Assembly: GCA_910576785.1 (NCBI GenBank)
Contig: CAJTJG010000001.1
Location: forward strand, 124,001 to 188,000
Direction of reading: 5' to 3'
DNA length: 64,000 nucleotides
DNA from: an uncultured Duncaniella sp.
Lineage (GTDB): Bacteria > Bacteroidota > Bacteroidia > Bacteroidales > Muribaculaceae
Made by a program: the position numbers and the translations under genes. Under the pieces are notes generated by a model. That model saw nothing but the letters and a program-made list of their open reading frames with translations, made no database searches and was not told the origin of the DNA. Positions within the stretch are counted from its first letter, which is position 1; every line of letters begins with the position of its first letter. Positions 1 to 9,396 of the stretch are shown piece by piece.

Positions 1-3000
1 GAGACTCGCTGTCTCCATACACTGAGTACGTTGACTGCTTCGCGGCTTCCCATAGGTCGTCAGATATCAATGGCGATGTAATTCGACGGTCTATATATTT
101 GAGGAAATAACGCATCTCCGCCAGGTTCCAGAACCGTATTCCACTCATCGATTGCACTAATTTGCAACGGATACCATTCTTGGCCATAAGTGCCACAAGT
201 ATGACAGCCTCCTCATTGGTCTGCGTCAGCACACAGGTGGAGCCATCCCTACGGTTATGAATTAATTCTTCAACTAACGGAGCATATAGATGTGCCGACT
301 GATAATGATGGATACTCACCCAGCCTTCATCGTTACTCTCCGATGTAATTGATGTGTGTTTGAGACGATTGCGGATATAGCACGCGAAGCGATTCGCCAC
401 ATCCACCACATGCCGTGAACTGCGGTAATTGGATGTCATCTCCACAAACCGGCTTCCATCCATTTGTGTTAATTTTTGCATGTAGCGCGAATCAGATCCG
501 CGGAACTCATAGATATTCTGATCATCGTCTCCCACGGCAATAACCCGCATTTCCTCATTGGCTGTCATCAGTGCATTCACCAACGCATATTCATCGCCAC
601 TCATATCCTGAGCTTCGTCGATAACAAGCACTGTCTTTCCGATACGATTGGGCTCCACATCTCCCTGGGCTATCAATTCTGCCGCCTGAGCCACAATGTT
701 GCCTGCATCGTCCAGGTTGCCGATACGCCCCAACAGATCAAAACAATAGCTATGGAATGTCTTAATTTCAACAAAATGAGCTGCATTGCCGATAAGATCC
801 ATAAGTCGCATCTTAAATTCCGTAGCTGCCGCTCTTGAGAATGTAAGCATCAGCAGTGGTTCATGTTTGACATCTTCCAATAGCAGCAGTGATGCAAGTT
901 TATGAACCAGCACTCTGGTTTTTCCGCTTCCGGGACCGGCGGCCACTACGATGCAGCGCGACTCCTTGTCGTTGATGATCTGCATCTGTCGTTCCGACAG
1001 GCATCCGAACAATTGTCTATATTTTTCCGGAGTAAGGTTGCGTTGAATCTGGCTTTGCCGCTCGCCTTTGAAATACTTGCTGATAAAGATCTTGTAATCC
1101 ATTTGAAAATAATCCTGCACAAACTGTAACGCAGCATTATAATCACGCACCATCAGATTGGCATATTCACCCACTATGTGTACCTGTTGGATCTTCAGCT
1201 TATAGAATTCATTGAGCATGCGGTAGTCGTCCTGCTTATAGCGGTTCTTATTATCCTTGATCCTGCGGATCTCCATGGCATTATAGAGCACCAGAAAACC
1301 ACCTTCCAATTTCAAAGCCCCTATCTTTGATAGATACAGAAGAGCCTCCTCTATATCTTCCAACTGCAGGTCCGCATAAGAATCAAACAATGCATTCTCA
1401 GCTTGTTTCATCTCCTTGAGCAGCTCCACTACAGAAAACTGTACGGCAATTGTCTTACCATCCTCCCGTGCTCTCTCCTTCGCTATATTATAAAGCCATT
1501 CCACCACAAAGCGTGACACATCCGCCCGCTTCCGGAATCGGGCGAGCGTAGTCTCCATGTCCGCTCTTCGGGCTACTTCCATATTGTGGCCGCCATCCTC
1601 TTTCTTGCGGGTATATCCCTTTATGGTGAGGAAGTAAAGCAACGTGCGGATATCCTTCTCACGGGAGGTCAAAATTCCATCGTTCACAGCATCGTCGTTG
1701 AGTTGCTTGCACGATATCTTCAACGAGTCATTCGGAATACGTTCAAGGATATATTGTTCCAGTTTGGTAAATTTTTCTAATAACCCCCGGGATTTTTTCT
1801 CGGAATCGGTATCGATAAGGAACGCTGAAATATCTTTTGAATCTGCCAGAATACCCTCTTGTCTCATTCGTTCCACTGAGGACACAACTTCCGCCTTGGT
1901 CAATCCAAGTATGTCGGCCAGATAGTCAATACGCGATTCCGCTTCTGAATCCTGTGATCTTGTTGTGTACTTCTGAGATATAAGCGACTTGATTATACGC
2001 ACAGCCTTCTCCACATCATTGCTTTCAAAAAGCACAGATTCTGTGATACGTTTGCGCGCCTCCTCCATATTCTTCACAGTAATGCCGGTAGCATAGACGT
2101 GAGGAACATTATTTCCTCGCTCCAGATATCCTCCCTGTTCAAGTGCGGATATGGCTGTTCTTACACGCGTTTCAATGTCAGATACTGAATCATCCCAACC
2201 TGCCTTCCTTGCAATCTCCAAGGCTGAGCTGCAAACTTTCTCGCGATGGCGTGTCAGCTCCTTGACGGCTTTCCATACCTGCTGAATTTCACTGATGCTT
2301 AATTTGGTTTGGTTGAGCAGGATGAAATGTTTATCCAGATCATTGTCGTTATACAACACATAGCATCGGGCATCAAGGTGAGGATCCCGACCGGCTCTAC
2401 CGGCCTCCTGAACGTAATTCTCCAGAGAATCTGAAATGTCATAATGCACCACTAACCCCACATCCTTCTTATCCACCCCCATGCCAAATGCAGACGTAGC
2501 TACGATGATGCGCACCTGATCGTTCATAAACGCCTCCTGATTGGCCACTTTCTCATCGGCATTCATCCTTCCGTTGAACGGCAACGCCTTGTATCCGTCA
2601 CGGGTCAGTCTGGAGGCAAGTTCCTTGGTGCGTTTGGTTCGCGATACATAGACAATCGCAGGGCAGTCACTATCCTCGATCAATCCACGAAGTTTTTGAT
2701 ATTTGTCATCGTCAGTATCTGCATGTATGACAGAATAGCGAAGGTTGGTACGCGATGCACTTGATGCAAACAATTCAAACGTTATACCCAATGCATCTTT
2801 AAAATAGTCACATATATCCTGCACCACCTTCTGCTTTGCAGTAGCCGTAAAGCAGGAAACAGGGATTGGATTATCAAGTCTTTTCTTTTCCTGATATTTG
2901 CGTATAAATTTACCGATATAAAGGTAATCCACCCGGAAATCCTGACCCCATGACGAAAAACAATGTGCTTCATCTATAACAAAGCGTACCACATGGCGGC

Positions 3001-4225
3001 CAAGTAGTATGCGCTCTATTGTATTGGACCGAAGCATTTCAGGGGAGATATATAGAAGCGAGACATCCCCGTCCATCACTCGCTGTATAGCGAGCGAACG
3101 GGAGATGGGATCAAGCAACCCATTGATGGTCACGGCATCCGTTATACCCCTGTCTGAAAGATTGTCAACCTGATCCTTCATCAATGATTGCAGCGGAGAT
3201 ATGACCACCGTCAGGCCATGTACGGTTTGTCCTTCCATCAAAGCGGGCAGTTGGAATGTCAACGACTTACCTCCACCTGTCGGGAAGATGGCAAGTACCG
3301 ATTTTCCCTCTACTGCTGCTCTTGTGGCATTTTCTTGCAGTGGTTCCCCCTCATAGGTACGAAACTCGTCGTAGCCGAAAAAAGATTTAAGATTCTTATG
3401 TACATCCAACAGACTGTTGCAGTAGACACAACCGGTATCACATCTTGTATGACGCAAAATACGGACTATGTTTTCCACATTCGGATAATTCTTGATCACC
3501 CATCTTGGAGTAATAGACCGATGGTCGCTGGTATCTATCAATGCCAGTGCATAAGCAAGCTCAACAGGACATTTCTCTATGAATACTCCCAAAGCAGCGT
3601 TCTCACAAATTTTCCCTTTGTAGCAAACCCTGATGAGATCTACAAGTGATTCAGGGGTACATTCTATTGGTCGCGTATCATCCACAAACCGTATAAAACC
3701 GGCGAATTCCACCGTTTTGAACAGCAGAGCTGCATAGATCCGTTGTTTTTCCTGTGACAATTGATTCCATGCAGCCACCTCATCCATCAATAAGCTCTGT
3801 GCCTTCTGGCAATCATTTACAGGATTGTTCAATTCATCGGTCTGTAGCTTTTCATCTTTTAACAGTTTATGGTAAGGACGTTCCGGGAATAGTAATGGTG
3901 AAACATGCAATGTATCCACCAGCTGACATTCTAATTCCTTTTCTCCGAATAGATATTTCGCATCATGCCAAATTATATTGTGTCCACACAGATAGTCAAT
4001 CCCATCCAAAAAATTCATCAGCTCTTTTCTCGAACCACCATGATACACAGCTCCATCATAGCGTAGCGCACCGATATCATGGACTTTATGATCGCGCATA
4101 TTCACTTCGGCATCCACAAAGGCATACCGCATAGCGTTTTGCTTCTTGACGCCACTCTCAGGAGCATCCGAATCCATATGATCAGAACCACCGATCAGCG
4201 CCTGTATTTTATCCCAGATTGACAT
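1..4225 (-). CDS. Exonuclease-like / RecQ helicase / UvrD helicase fusion, 3' end beyond window
   Basis: One frame stays open from the ATG at 4225 to base 1, at least 1408 codons, with no stop before the edge. Residues about 30-125 resemble a DEDD-type 3'-5' exonuclease: D38-x-E40, HN at 82-83 with D88, then VDT at 103-105. A RecQ-like SF2 core follows, with Walker A TGGGKS near residue 317, DEAH in VIDEAHCFSSWG near 420, and the C-terminal helicase signature YVQEAGRAGRD. After a winged-helix-like linker of several hundred residues comes an SF1 UvrD/Rep core: Walker A AAGPGSGKTR near 1098, Walker B VIDEAQD near 1200, GDDDQNIYEFRGSD and NYRSS. The last SF1 motifs must lie beyond the window. 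RecQ unwinds forked or recombination intermediates and UvrD removes proteins and strands, so a repair or recombination role is inferred. I saw no four-cysteine RecQ zinc site. The gene stands alone after a hairpin repeat. Confidence 0.93.
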   Translation of the reverse strand, partial: MSIWDKIQALIGGSDHMDSDAPESGVKKQNAMRYAFVDAEVNMRDHKVHDIGALRYDGAVYHGGSRKELMNFLDGIDYLCGHNIIWHDAKYLFGEKELECQLVDTLHVSPLLFPERPYHKLLKDEKLQTDELNNPVNDCQKAQSLLMDEVAAWNQLSQEKQRIYAALLFKTVEFAGFIRFVDDTRPIECTPESLVDLIRVCYKGKICENAALGVFIEKCPVELAYALALIDTSDHRSITPRWVIKNYPNVENIVRILRHTRCDTGCVYCNSLLDVHKNLKSFFGYDEFRTYEGEPLQENATRAAVEGKSVLAIFPTGGGKSLTFQLPALMEGQTVHGLTVVISPLQSLMKDQVDNLSDRGITDAVTINGLLDPISRSLAIQRVMDGDVSLLYISPEMLRSNTIERILLGRHVVRFVIDEAHCFSSWGQDFRVDYLYIGKFIRKYQEKKRLDNPIPVSCFTATAKQKVVQDICDYFKDALGITFELFASSASRTNLRYSVIHADTDDDKYQKLRGLIEDSDCPAIVYVSRTKRTKELASRLTRDGYKALPFNGRMNADEKVANQEAFMNDQVRIIVATSAFGMGVDKKDVGLVVHYDISDSLENYVQEAGRAGRDPHLDARCYVLYNDNDLDKHFILLNQTKLSISEIQQVWKAVKELTRHREKVCSSALEIARKAGWDDSVSDIETRVRTAISALEQGGYLERGNNVPHVYATGITVKNMEEARKRITESVLFESNDVEKAVRIIKSLISQKYTTRSQDSEAESRIDYLADILGLTKAEVVSSVERMRQEGILADSKDISAFLIDTDSEKKSRGLLEKFTKLEQYILERIPNDSLKISCKQLNDDAVNDGILTSREKDIRTLLYFLTIKGYTRKKEDGGHNMEVARRADMETTLARFRKRADVSRFVVEWLYNIAKERAREDGKTIAVQFSVVELLKEMKQAENALFDSYADLQLEDIEEALLYLSKIGALKLEGGFLVLYNAMEIRRIKDNKNRYKQDDYRMLNEFYKLKIQQVHIVGEYANLMVRDYNAALQFVQDYFQMDYKIFISKYFKGERQSQIQRNLTPEKYRQLFGCLSERQMQIINDKESRCIVVAAGPGSGKTRVLVHKLASLLLLEDVKHEPLLMLTFSRAAATEFKMRLMDLIGNAAHFVEIKTFHSYCFDLLGRIGNLDDAGNIVAQAAELIAQGDVEPNRIGKTVLVIDEAQDMSGDEYALVNALMTANEEMRVIAVGDDDQNIYEFRGSDSRYMQKLTQMDGSRFVEMTSNYRSSRHVVDVANRFACYIRNRLKHTSITSESNDEGWVSIHHYQSAHLYAPLVEELIHNRRDGSTCVLTQTNEEAVILVALMAKNGIRCKLVQSMSGIRFWNLAEMRYFLKYIDRRITSPLISDDLWEAAKQSTYSVYGDSES

Positions 4226-4530
4226 TTTGTATTACCAGCCCGATTATATAAAAATGAATTTCTATTATAGATAAAAGTGACTATTCTGCAAAAATACTAA
4301 ATTTTAGGAGAGACAAGAATTCCATGCTTTAAAAACAATCCGGAGAATTGACAAATGTCGTCGATGTGACAAAAAAATATTCATGAGGACGAAGAAAGGA
4401 CAAAAGTGATAAGTTGTTAATTATCAGAACGACAATTAATTACTTGTTACTTTTGTCCTTTCTTCGTCCTTATGTATCTTTCTGTCAATTGTGAGACATC
4501 CTTTATGATTGGAGTCCCGGTGGCAGGTTG
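4226..4530. other. Intergenic stretch holding hairpin repeat copy 1
   Basis: This 305-base gap between the OmpA-like gene and the helicase fusion has no credible ORF. It is AT-rich near the helicase start and carries the long hairpin described separately at 4382-4488. No clear TAnnTTTG promoter was recognised for the helicase gene. Confidence 0.6.
4382..4488. repeat. Long hairpin repeat, copy 1
   Basis: Bases 4382-4474 form an inverted repeat. The outer arms share CAT-AGGACGAAG and AAAGGACAAAAGT almost perfectly, and the inner part pairs with scattered mismatches around TTAATT. The right flank TATCTTTCTGTCAAT (to 4488) is also found after copy 2 at 22547-22661. The element lies 43 bases after the stop codon of the minus-strand OmpA-like gene. 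It could act as a transcript-end hairpin or be a small dispersed palindromic element; the sequence does not decide between these. Confidence 0.85.
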
Positions 4531-5388
4531 TTATTTGCTGTCTGTTTCGGGTGCCTTGTCGATCAGGTCGAGGAACTGGTCGAGTTTGGGGGTGATGATG
4601 ATCTCGGTACGGCGGTTGCGCTGGCGGCCATAGTCGGAGGTGTTGTCGGCAATGGGGTTGTACTCACCGCGGCCGGCAGCCGAGAGACGCGACGGATTGA
4701 TGTCGAAGTCGTTCTGGAGCACCTGCACGATAGAGGATGCACGCAGAGCCGAGAGATCCCAGTTGTTGCGGATATTGGTGCGGTTGATGGGCACATCGTC
4801 GGTGTTGCCTTCCACAAGAACATCGTAGTCACCATAATCGCGTATGATCTTGGCGATTTTGCCGAGGGTCTGCATGGCGCGGTCGTTGACCTCGTAGCTT
4901 CCGGATTTGAACAGCATGTTGTCGGCCAGGGAGATGTATACCACACCTTTGAGCACTTTCACGTTGACTTCCTGGGCCTCTGACGAGTCAAGCGAACGTG
5001 TGAGGCGTGTGGTGAGGGCGAGGTTGAGCGAATCACTCTTGCTCTTGGCGTCCACGAGCTGCTTGATGTAGCGGTTGGAGGCGTTGATCTCGTCCACAAG
5101 TTTGGATATATTGACGTTGCCCTGAGTGTTCTGACGGATGGAGTTGTCGAGCGATTTCTGCAGGTCGGCATAGTTGCGTTTCAGCTCGTCGTTGTGGCGG
5201 CGTGCGTCGTCGAGCATGCTCTGCAGCGAACGGCCGTTGGCGTTGCTCTCGGCGAGGTTCATCTGTACGGTAGTGTAGTCCTGCTGCAGGGCGCGGTGTT
5301 CGGCCTGCAGGGCAGCGTATTTCTTGTTGCTGACGCAGCCGGGGAGGGCCATTGCGGCAGCCATAAGGAGAATGACGTAGTGTTTCAT
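4531..5388 (-). CDS. OmpA/MotB-like peptidoglycan-binding lipoprotein
   Basis: The 285-residue protein begins with a lipoprotein signal ending in the lipobox ALPGC, so Cys18 would be lipidated and the protein anchored in the outer membrane. Residues about 25-130 are heptad-like and rich in Gln, Asn and Leu, predicting a periplasmic coiled coil. Residues about 145-275 are an OmpA-like domain, with NTDDVPINRTNIRNNWDLS and GRGEYNPIADN followed by RNRRTEI, the segments that bind the peptidoglycan diaminopimelate group. Role inferred: non-covalent tethering of outer membrane to cell wall. It is transcribed alone: pgk ends upstream with its own hairpin, and a long hairpin repeat follows. A MotB-type motor role is unlikely because there is no transmembrane segment or motA partner. 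Confidence 0.92.
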   Translation of the reverse strand: MKHYVILLMAAAMALPGCVSNKKYAALQAEHRALQQDYTTVQMNLAESNANGRSLQSMLDDARRHNDELKRNYADLQKSLDNSIRQNTQGNVNISKLVDEINASNRYIKQLVDAKSKSDSLNLALTTRLTRSLDSSEAQEVNVKVLKGVVYISLADNMLFKSGSYEVNDRAMQTLGKIAKIIRDYGDYDVLVEGNTDDVPINRTNIRNNWDLSALRASSIVQVLQNDFDINPSRLSAAGRGEYNPIADNTSDYGRQRNRRTEIIITPKLDQFLDLIDKAPETDSK

Positions 5389-5433
5389 ACCGATAATAGT
5401 TATTGATGTATAATGTTATAACAAACGAAAACA

Positions 5434-5484
5434 GCATAATGCACAATCAGCATTCTATTTTCATAGTGGAGATGTGCATTATGC
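5434..5484 (-). terminator. Probable pgk terminator hairpin
   Basis: Twelve-base perfect arms GCATAATGCACA (5434-5445) and TGTGCATTATGC (5473-5484) lie just after the pgk stop at 5507. On the minus strand the stem is followed by TGTTTTCG, a short T-rich tail, so an intrinsic terminator is likely though not textbook. Confidence 0.65.
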
Positions 5485-5506
5485 CGTGTTTAGGTCAAAG
5501 TGCCTT

Positions 5507-6754
5507 TCAGCCCTTGATGGCAGCTACGCCGGGGAGAACCTTGCCTTCGATAGCCTCGAGGAGGGCACCGCCACCGGTGGATACGTAGCTAACCTTGTCG
5601 GCGAGGCCGAACTTGTTGACGCAGGCTACGGAGTCGCCGCCGCCAACGAGCGAGAATGCGCCGTTTTCGGTAGCCTCAACTACAGCGTCGGCTATGGCAC
5701 GTGAGCCAGCGGTGAAGTTGTCAAACTCGAATACGCCGGCAGGACCGTTCCAAAGGATGGTCTTGGCGCCCTTGATGGCGTTGGCGAAGAGTTTGCGGGT
5801 CTCGGGACCTGCGTCAAGGCCTTCCCACTCGGCGGGGATCTCCTTGCTTGATACCACCATGGTGTTGGCGTCGTTGGAGAAGTCGTCGGCGGCCACGCAG
5901 TCGATGCCGAGCACGAGGTTCACGCCTTTCTCCTTGGCTTTCTTGATGATGTCGAGAGCGAGGTCGAGCTTGTCCTCCTCGCAGATGGACTTGCCTACCT
6001 CACCGCCGAGAGCCTTGGCGAAGGTGTAGGTCATACCGCCGCAGAGGATGAGGTTGTCCACCTTGTCCATGAGGTTCTCGATGATACCGATCTTGGTGGA
6101 TACCTTCGAGCCACCCATGATGGCGGTGAAGGGGCGCTTGATGTCGCTGAGGATGTTGTCAACAGCCTTTACCTCTTTCTCCATGAGGTAGCCGAGCATC
6201 TTGGAGTCGGCGTCGAAGTAGTCGGCGATGACGGCGGTGGATGCGTGACGGCGATGGGCTGTGCCGAATGCGTCGTTCACGTATACATCAGCATATGATG
6301 CGAGAGTTTTGGCGAACTCTTTCTGCTTCTCTTTCATTTCTTTCTTGGCGGCGTCGTAGGCGGGATCGGCTTTGTCGATACCTACGGGCTTGCCTTCCTC
6401 CTCGGGGTGGAAGCGGAGGTTCTCGAGCAGGAGCACCTGACCGGGCTTGAGAGCTGCGGCCTTGTCGGCTGCTGTGGCGCAGTCTTCGGCAAACTCAACC
6501 TCGGTGCCGAGAGCCTTGGCTACGGCGTCCTTGATCTGGCTGAGAGACATCTTGGGGTTCACTTTGCCTTTGGGTTTGCCCATGTGGCTCATGATGATGA
6601 GGCTGCCGCCGTCGGCGAGGATCTTCTTGAGGGTGGGGAGGGCACCGCGGATACGGGTGTCATCGGTGATGTTGCCGTTCTCGTCGAGGGGCACGTTGAA
6701 GTCTACGCGCACAATGGCTTTCTTGCCGTTGAAATTGTACTGATCGATAGTCAT
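5507..6754 (-). CDS. pgk: Phosphoglycerate kinase
   Basis: The 415-residue protein matches the usual length of bacterial phosphoglycerate kinase. It opens with the family signature RVDFNVPLDENG, has SHMGKPKG and LLENLRFHPEEEG in the N-domain, and the C-domain nucleotide-binding segments ILWNGPAGVFE and VGGGDSVA. It transfers phosphate between 1,3-bisphosphoglycerate and ADP in cytoplasmic glycolysis or gluconeogenesis. It has its own promoter (6791-6820) and a downstream hairpin (5434-5484), so it is probably monocistronic. The start is 36 bases downstream of the -7 box, which supports the ATG chosen. Confidence 0.98.
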   Translation of the reverse strand: MTIDQYNFNGKKAIVRVDFNVPLDENGNITDDTRIRGALPTLKKILADGGSLIIMSHMGKPKGKVNPKMSLSQIKDAVAKALGTEVEFAEDCATAADKAAALKPGQVLLLENLRFHPEEEGKPVGIDKADPAYDAAKKEMKEKQKEFAKTLASYADVYVNDAFGTAHRRHASTAVIADYFDADSKMLGYLMEKEVKAVDNILSDIKRPFTAIMGGSKVSTKIGIIENLMDKVDNLILCGGMTYTFAKALGGEVGKSICEEDKLDLALDIIKKAKEKGVNLVLGIDCVAADDFSNDANTMVVSSKEIPAEWEGLDAGPETRKLFANAIKGAKTILWNGPAGVFEFDNFTAGSRAIADAVVEATENGAFSLVGGGDSVACVNKFGLADKVSYVSTGGGALLEAIEGKVLPGVAAIKG

Positions 6755-6790
6755 TGATGAAAGTTATTTTGTTGGTTGATTTTACAACCG

Positions 6791-6820
6791 CAAAATTAAT
6801 GAATTTTTTCTTTAATGCAA
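6791..6820 (-). promoter_or_regulatory. pgk promoter
   Basis: On the minus strand TTG (6820-6818) is followed after 19 bases by TAATTTTG (6798-6791). This is a full match to the Bacteroidota housekeeping promoter (TTG near -33, TAnnTTTG near -7). Transcription would start near 6787. The promoter sits between the ftsH stop (6833) and pgk. Confidence 0.8.
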
Positions 6821-6832
6821 TGAAAAAAGGTG

Positions 6833-8923
6833 TTACTTTTCATCTCCGCGATAGGGGGGCGGTGTGACGGGCGACGATGGTTCGTCTGAGGTGTTTCCAC
6901 TATCAGGAGCATCGGCAGCCGGGGTGGGGGTGGAGGAGTCAGCCTCCGGTTCACCCTGTGGGTTGTTTTTCTCGGCCAGGGCACGTGCCTGGTCGCGCTC
7001 GGCCTGAAGCTGCATGATCTCCTCGGTGCGTGATTTCCACTGGCGTGGGCCGAATATCTCCTTGAGATCCTCGGCATACATCACTTCCTTCTTCAGCAGG
7101 GTCTCTGCCAGACGGCCATGGCCATCGCGGTGGTCGAGTATGATCTGCTTGGCGCGCTCATACTGTTCGTTGATGATTCGCGACACCTCCTGGTCAATGA
7201 GGCTGGCACGCTCGCCGCCATAGGGCTTGGAAAAGCCGTAGGCCTGACCGGTGGAGTCGTAGTAGCACACGTTGGGTATCTTGTCGCTCATGCCGTAGTA
7301 CACCACTATGGCATAGGCCATTTTGGTAACTTTCTCAAGGTCGTTGAGCGCTCCTGTGGATACCTGGCCAAACACGATCTCTTCGGCGGCGCGGCCTCCG
7401 AGGGTCATGCACATTTGGTCGAGCAGGGCCTGCAGAGGGGTGATCTGGCGCTCTTCGGGCATATACCATGCGGCTCCGAGGGCCATGCCGCGGGGCACGA
7501 TGGACACCTTGACCATCTCGTTGGAGTATTCGAGAAACCACGACACGGTGGCATGTCCGGCCTCATGTATGGCTATGGCTTTCTTCTCGTCGTCCGATAT
7601 GATCTTGGAGCTGTACTCAAGTCCGCATATGATGCGGTCGATGGCCGACATGAAGCTGTCGCGATCCACGGTTTTCTTATTGTTGCGGGCAGCTATGAGG
7701 GCGGCCTCGTTGCACACGTTGGCTATGTCCGCGCCGGAGAATCCTGCCGTCTGACGGGCCATCACCTCCACATCCACAGTATCATCCTTCTTGATGTTGC
7801 GCAGATGTACGTTGAATATCTCTATGCGGTCCTTGAGCTCTGGCAGATCCACCGTGATCTGACGGTCGAAGCGTCCGGCGCGCAGCAGGGCCTTGTCAAG
7901 GATATCGGCGCGGTTGGTGGCGGCGAGTATAATCACACCACTGTTGGTGCCGAATCCGTCCATCTCGGTGAGGAGCTGGTTGAGAGTGTTCTCTCGCTCG
8001 TCGTTGGCTCCCATGTTGGGGTTCTTGCCACGTGCGCGGCCCACGGCGTCAATCTCGTCGATGAACACTATGCACGGTGCTTTCTCCTTGGCCTGACGGA
8101 AAAGGTCGCGCACACGTGAGGCGCCCACGCCCACGAACATTTCCACGAAGTCGGATCCTGACATTGAGAAGAAGGGCACGTTGGCTTCGCCGGCCACAGC
8201 TTTGGCCAGGAGGGTCTTGCCGGTTCCGGGAGGGCCTACGAGGAGTGCTCCCTTGGGTATTTTGCCACCCAGATCGGTGTAGCGCTGGGGATTGCGGAGA
8301 AATTCCACAATCTCGCGAATCTCGGTCTTGGGTTCGGTGAGGCCGGCCACATCCTTGAACGTGACGTTGGTGGCTTCGCCTTTCTCAAAGACCTTGGCTT
8401 TGGACTTGCCCACGTTGAACACGCCGCCGGGACCGCCGCTGCCGGAGGATCCCGACATGCGTCTCATCATGAAGAACCAGAAGCCCACCAGAAGCAGAAT
8501 GGGGCCGAAGGTCCAGAAGATGGAGGTGTAGTCGGATGACTTTTCATAATTCACCTCCCCTTTGAACTTGCCGTCGGCTCTCCACTGGTCTATCTGATCC
8601 TGAAGCTTGTCGGCCGAGGGAATGTCGGTGACTATGTGGGCCACCACACCTTTGCCGGGCTGATACTGGCTCTCGTGAAATATGGTGCGGGCCAGTGAGT
8701 CGGATACCACGGCCTCGGCACGGTTGGTGTTGGTGTAGACAGTGATCTTGTCCACGCCGCCAGTTGCCACATATTGCTCGAACTTGGTGAAGCTGACATC
8801 CTTTGTCAGCGAGTTGTCGTCAATATAAAGCATGCCGACGAGGAAGACTATGATGATGGCATATGCCCAGTACATGCTGAACTTTATGCCGCCCGCCTTT
8901 TTGGGATTCTTGTCAGGTGTCAT
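6833..8923 (-). CDS. ftsH: ATP-dependent zinc metalloprotease FtsH
   Basis: The 696-residue protein has the full FtsH layout: a first transmembrane helix (about residues 18-34), a periplasmic domain, a second helix (about 135-152), then the AAA core with Walker A GPPGTGKT (about 230-237), Walker B FIDEID (about 287-292) and second-region homology TNRADILDKALLRAGRFDR. The zinc site HEAGH lies at about 453-457. The enzyme extracts and degrades misfolded membrane and selected cytoplasmic proteins. The C-terminal 60 residues are rich in Pro, Glu, Asp, Ser and Thr, a low-complexity tail longer than in E. coli. It lies 7 bases downstream of rsfS, so the two are probably co-transcribed. Confidence 0.97.
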   Translation of the reverse strand: MTPDKNPKKAGGIKFSMYWAYAIIIVFLVGMLYIDDNSLTKDVSFTKFEQYVATGGVDKITVYTNTNRAEAVVSDSLARTIFHESQYQPGKGVVAHIVTDIPSADKLQDQIDQWRADGKFKGEVNYEKSSDYTSIFWTFGPILLLVGFWFFMMRRMSGSSGSGGPGGVFNVGKSKAKVFEKGEATNVTFKDVAGLTEPKTEIREIVEFLRNPQRYTDLGGKIPKGALLVGPPGTGKTLLAKAVAGEANVPFFSMSGSDFVEMFVGVGASRVRDLFRQAKEKAPCIVFIDEIDAVGRARGKNPNMGANDERENTLNQLLTEMDGFGTNSGVIILAATNRADILDKALLRAGRFDRQITVDLPELKDRIEIFNVHLRNIKKDDTVDVEVMARQTAGFSGADIANVCNEAALIAARNNKKTVDRDSFMSAIDRIICGLEYSSKIISDDEKKAIAIHEAGHATVSWFLEYSNEMVKVSIVPRGMALGAAWYMPEERQITPLQALLDQMCMTLGGRAAEEIVFGQVSTGALNDLEKVTKMAYAIVVYYGMSDKIPNVCYYDSTGQAYGFSKPYGGERASLIDQEVSRIINEQYERAKQIILDHRDGHGRLAETLLKKEVMYAEDLKEIFGPRQWKSRTEEIMQLQAERDQARALAEKNNPQGEPEADSSTPTPAADAPDSGNTSDEPSSPVTPPPYRGDEK

Positions 8924-8930
8924 TGAAGGG

Positions 8931-9293
8931 TTAGTCTAAGTCAGGTATGTTTGTGATTGTGGCGTCACTCCACAGTCCTTCGAGGTCGTAGAGCGATCGT
9001 GTCTCCGGGAGAAACACGTGGACCATGGTGTCGCCGTAGTCCACGACTATCCACTGGGAGTTGCCGTATCCGTCATAATTGTAGGGTTTAACCTTGGCAT
9101 TGTCGAGCAGGTATTCCCGGACACTGTCAGCCACGGCTGCCACATGCTGGGTTGACGTGCCTTCGCAGATGACAAACCGCGATACGGCGGCGCTTTCAAT
9201 GGCCGAGAGATCTACGACAGTGATATTGCGTCCCTTGCGGTCACGTATGCCCTCTATGATCATGGGCAGGATGTCAGTGGTGTTTGCGGTCAT
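8931..9293 (-). CDS. rsfS: Ribosomal silencing factor RsfS (YbeB/Iojap family)
   Basis: The 120-residue protein shows the family core: DLSAIESAAVSRFVICEGTSTQHV, then YLLDN and DGYGNSQWIVVDYGDTMVHVF, split here by the usual loop, and the end LYDLEGLW. RsfS binds uL14 on the large ribosomal subunit and blocks joining of subunits when nutrients are scarce. Its stop is 7 bases from the ftsH start, an arrangement compatible with one mRNA. The ATG at 9293 starts the protein directly at the conserved domain, so no shorter start is needed. No full promoter match was found in the 103-base gap upstream. Confidence 0.94.
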   Translation of the reverse strand: MTANTTDILPMIIEGIRDRKGRNITVVDLSAIESAAVSRFVICEGTSTQHVAAVADSVREYLLDNAKVKPYNYDGYGNSQWIVVDYGDTMVHVFLPETRSLYDLEGLWSDATITNIPDLD

Positions 9294-9396
9294 ATTGTGT
9301 TGTCAGAGGTGATGTATTGCTTGTGGATGGTTGATGTGATGGATAAAAATATTGTGAGGGTTGAGAGGGTATGCACTTACAACAATCCCGTGCGTG

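Noticed and set aside
4382..4488. CRISPR repeat or IS end
   Set aside because: There is a single inverted repeat per site without regular spacers, and no transposase or target duplication was seen.
7118..8119. 333-codon open frame on the plus strand
   Set aside because: It is antisense to ftsH, shows no family features and is low in normal protein patterns; a codon-bias shadow of the GC-rich ftsH gene.
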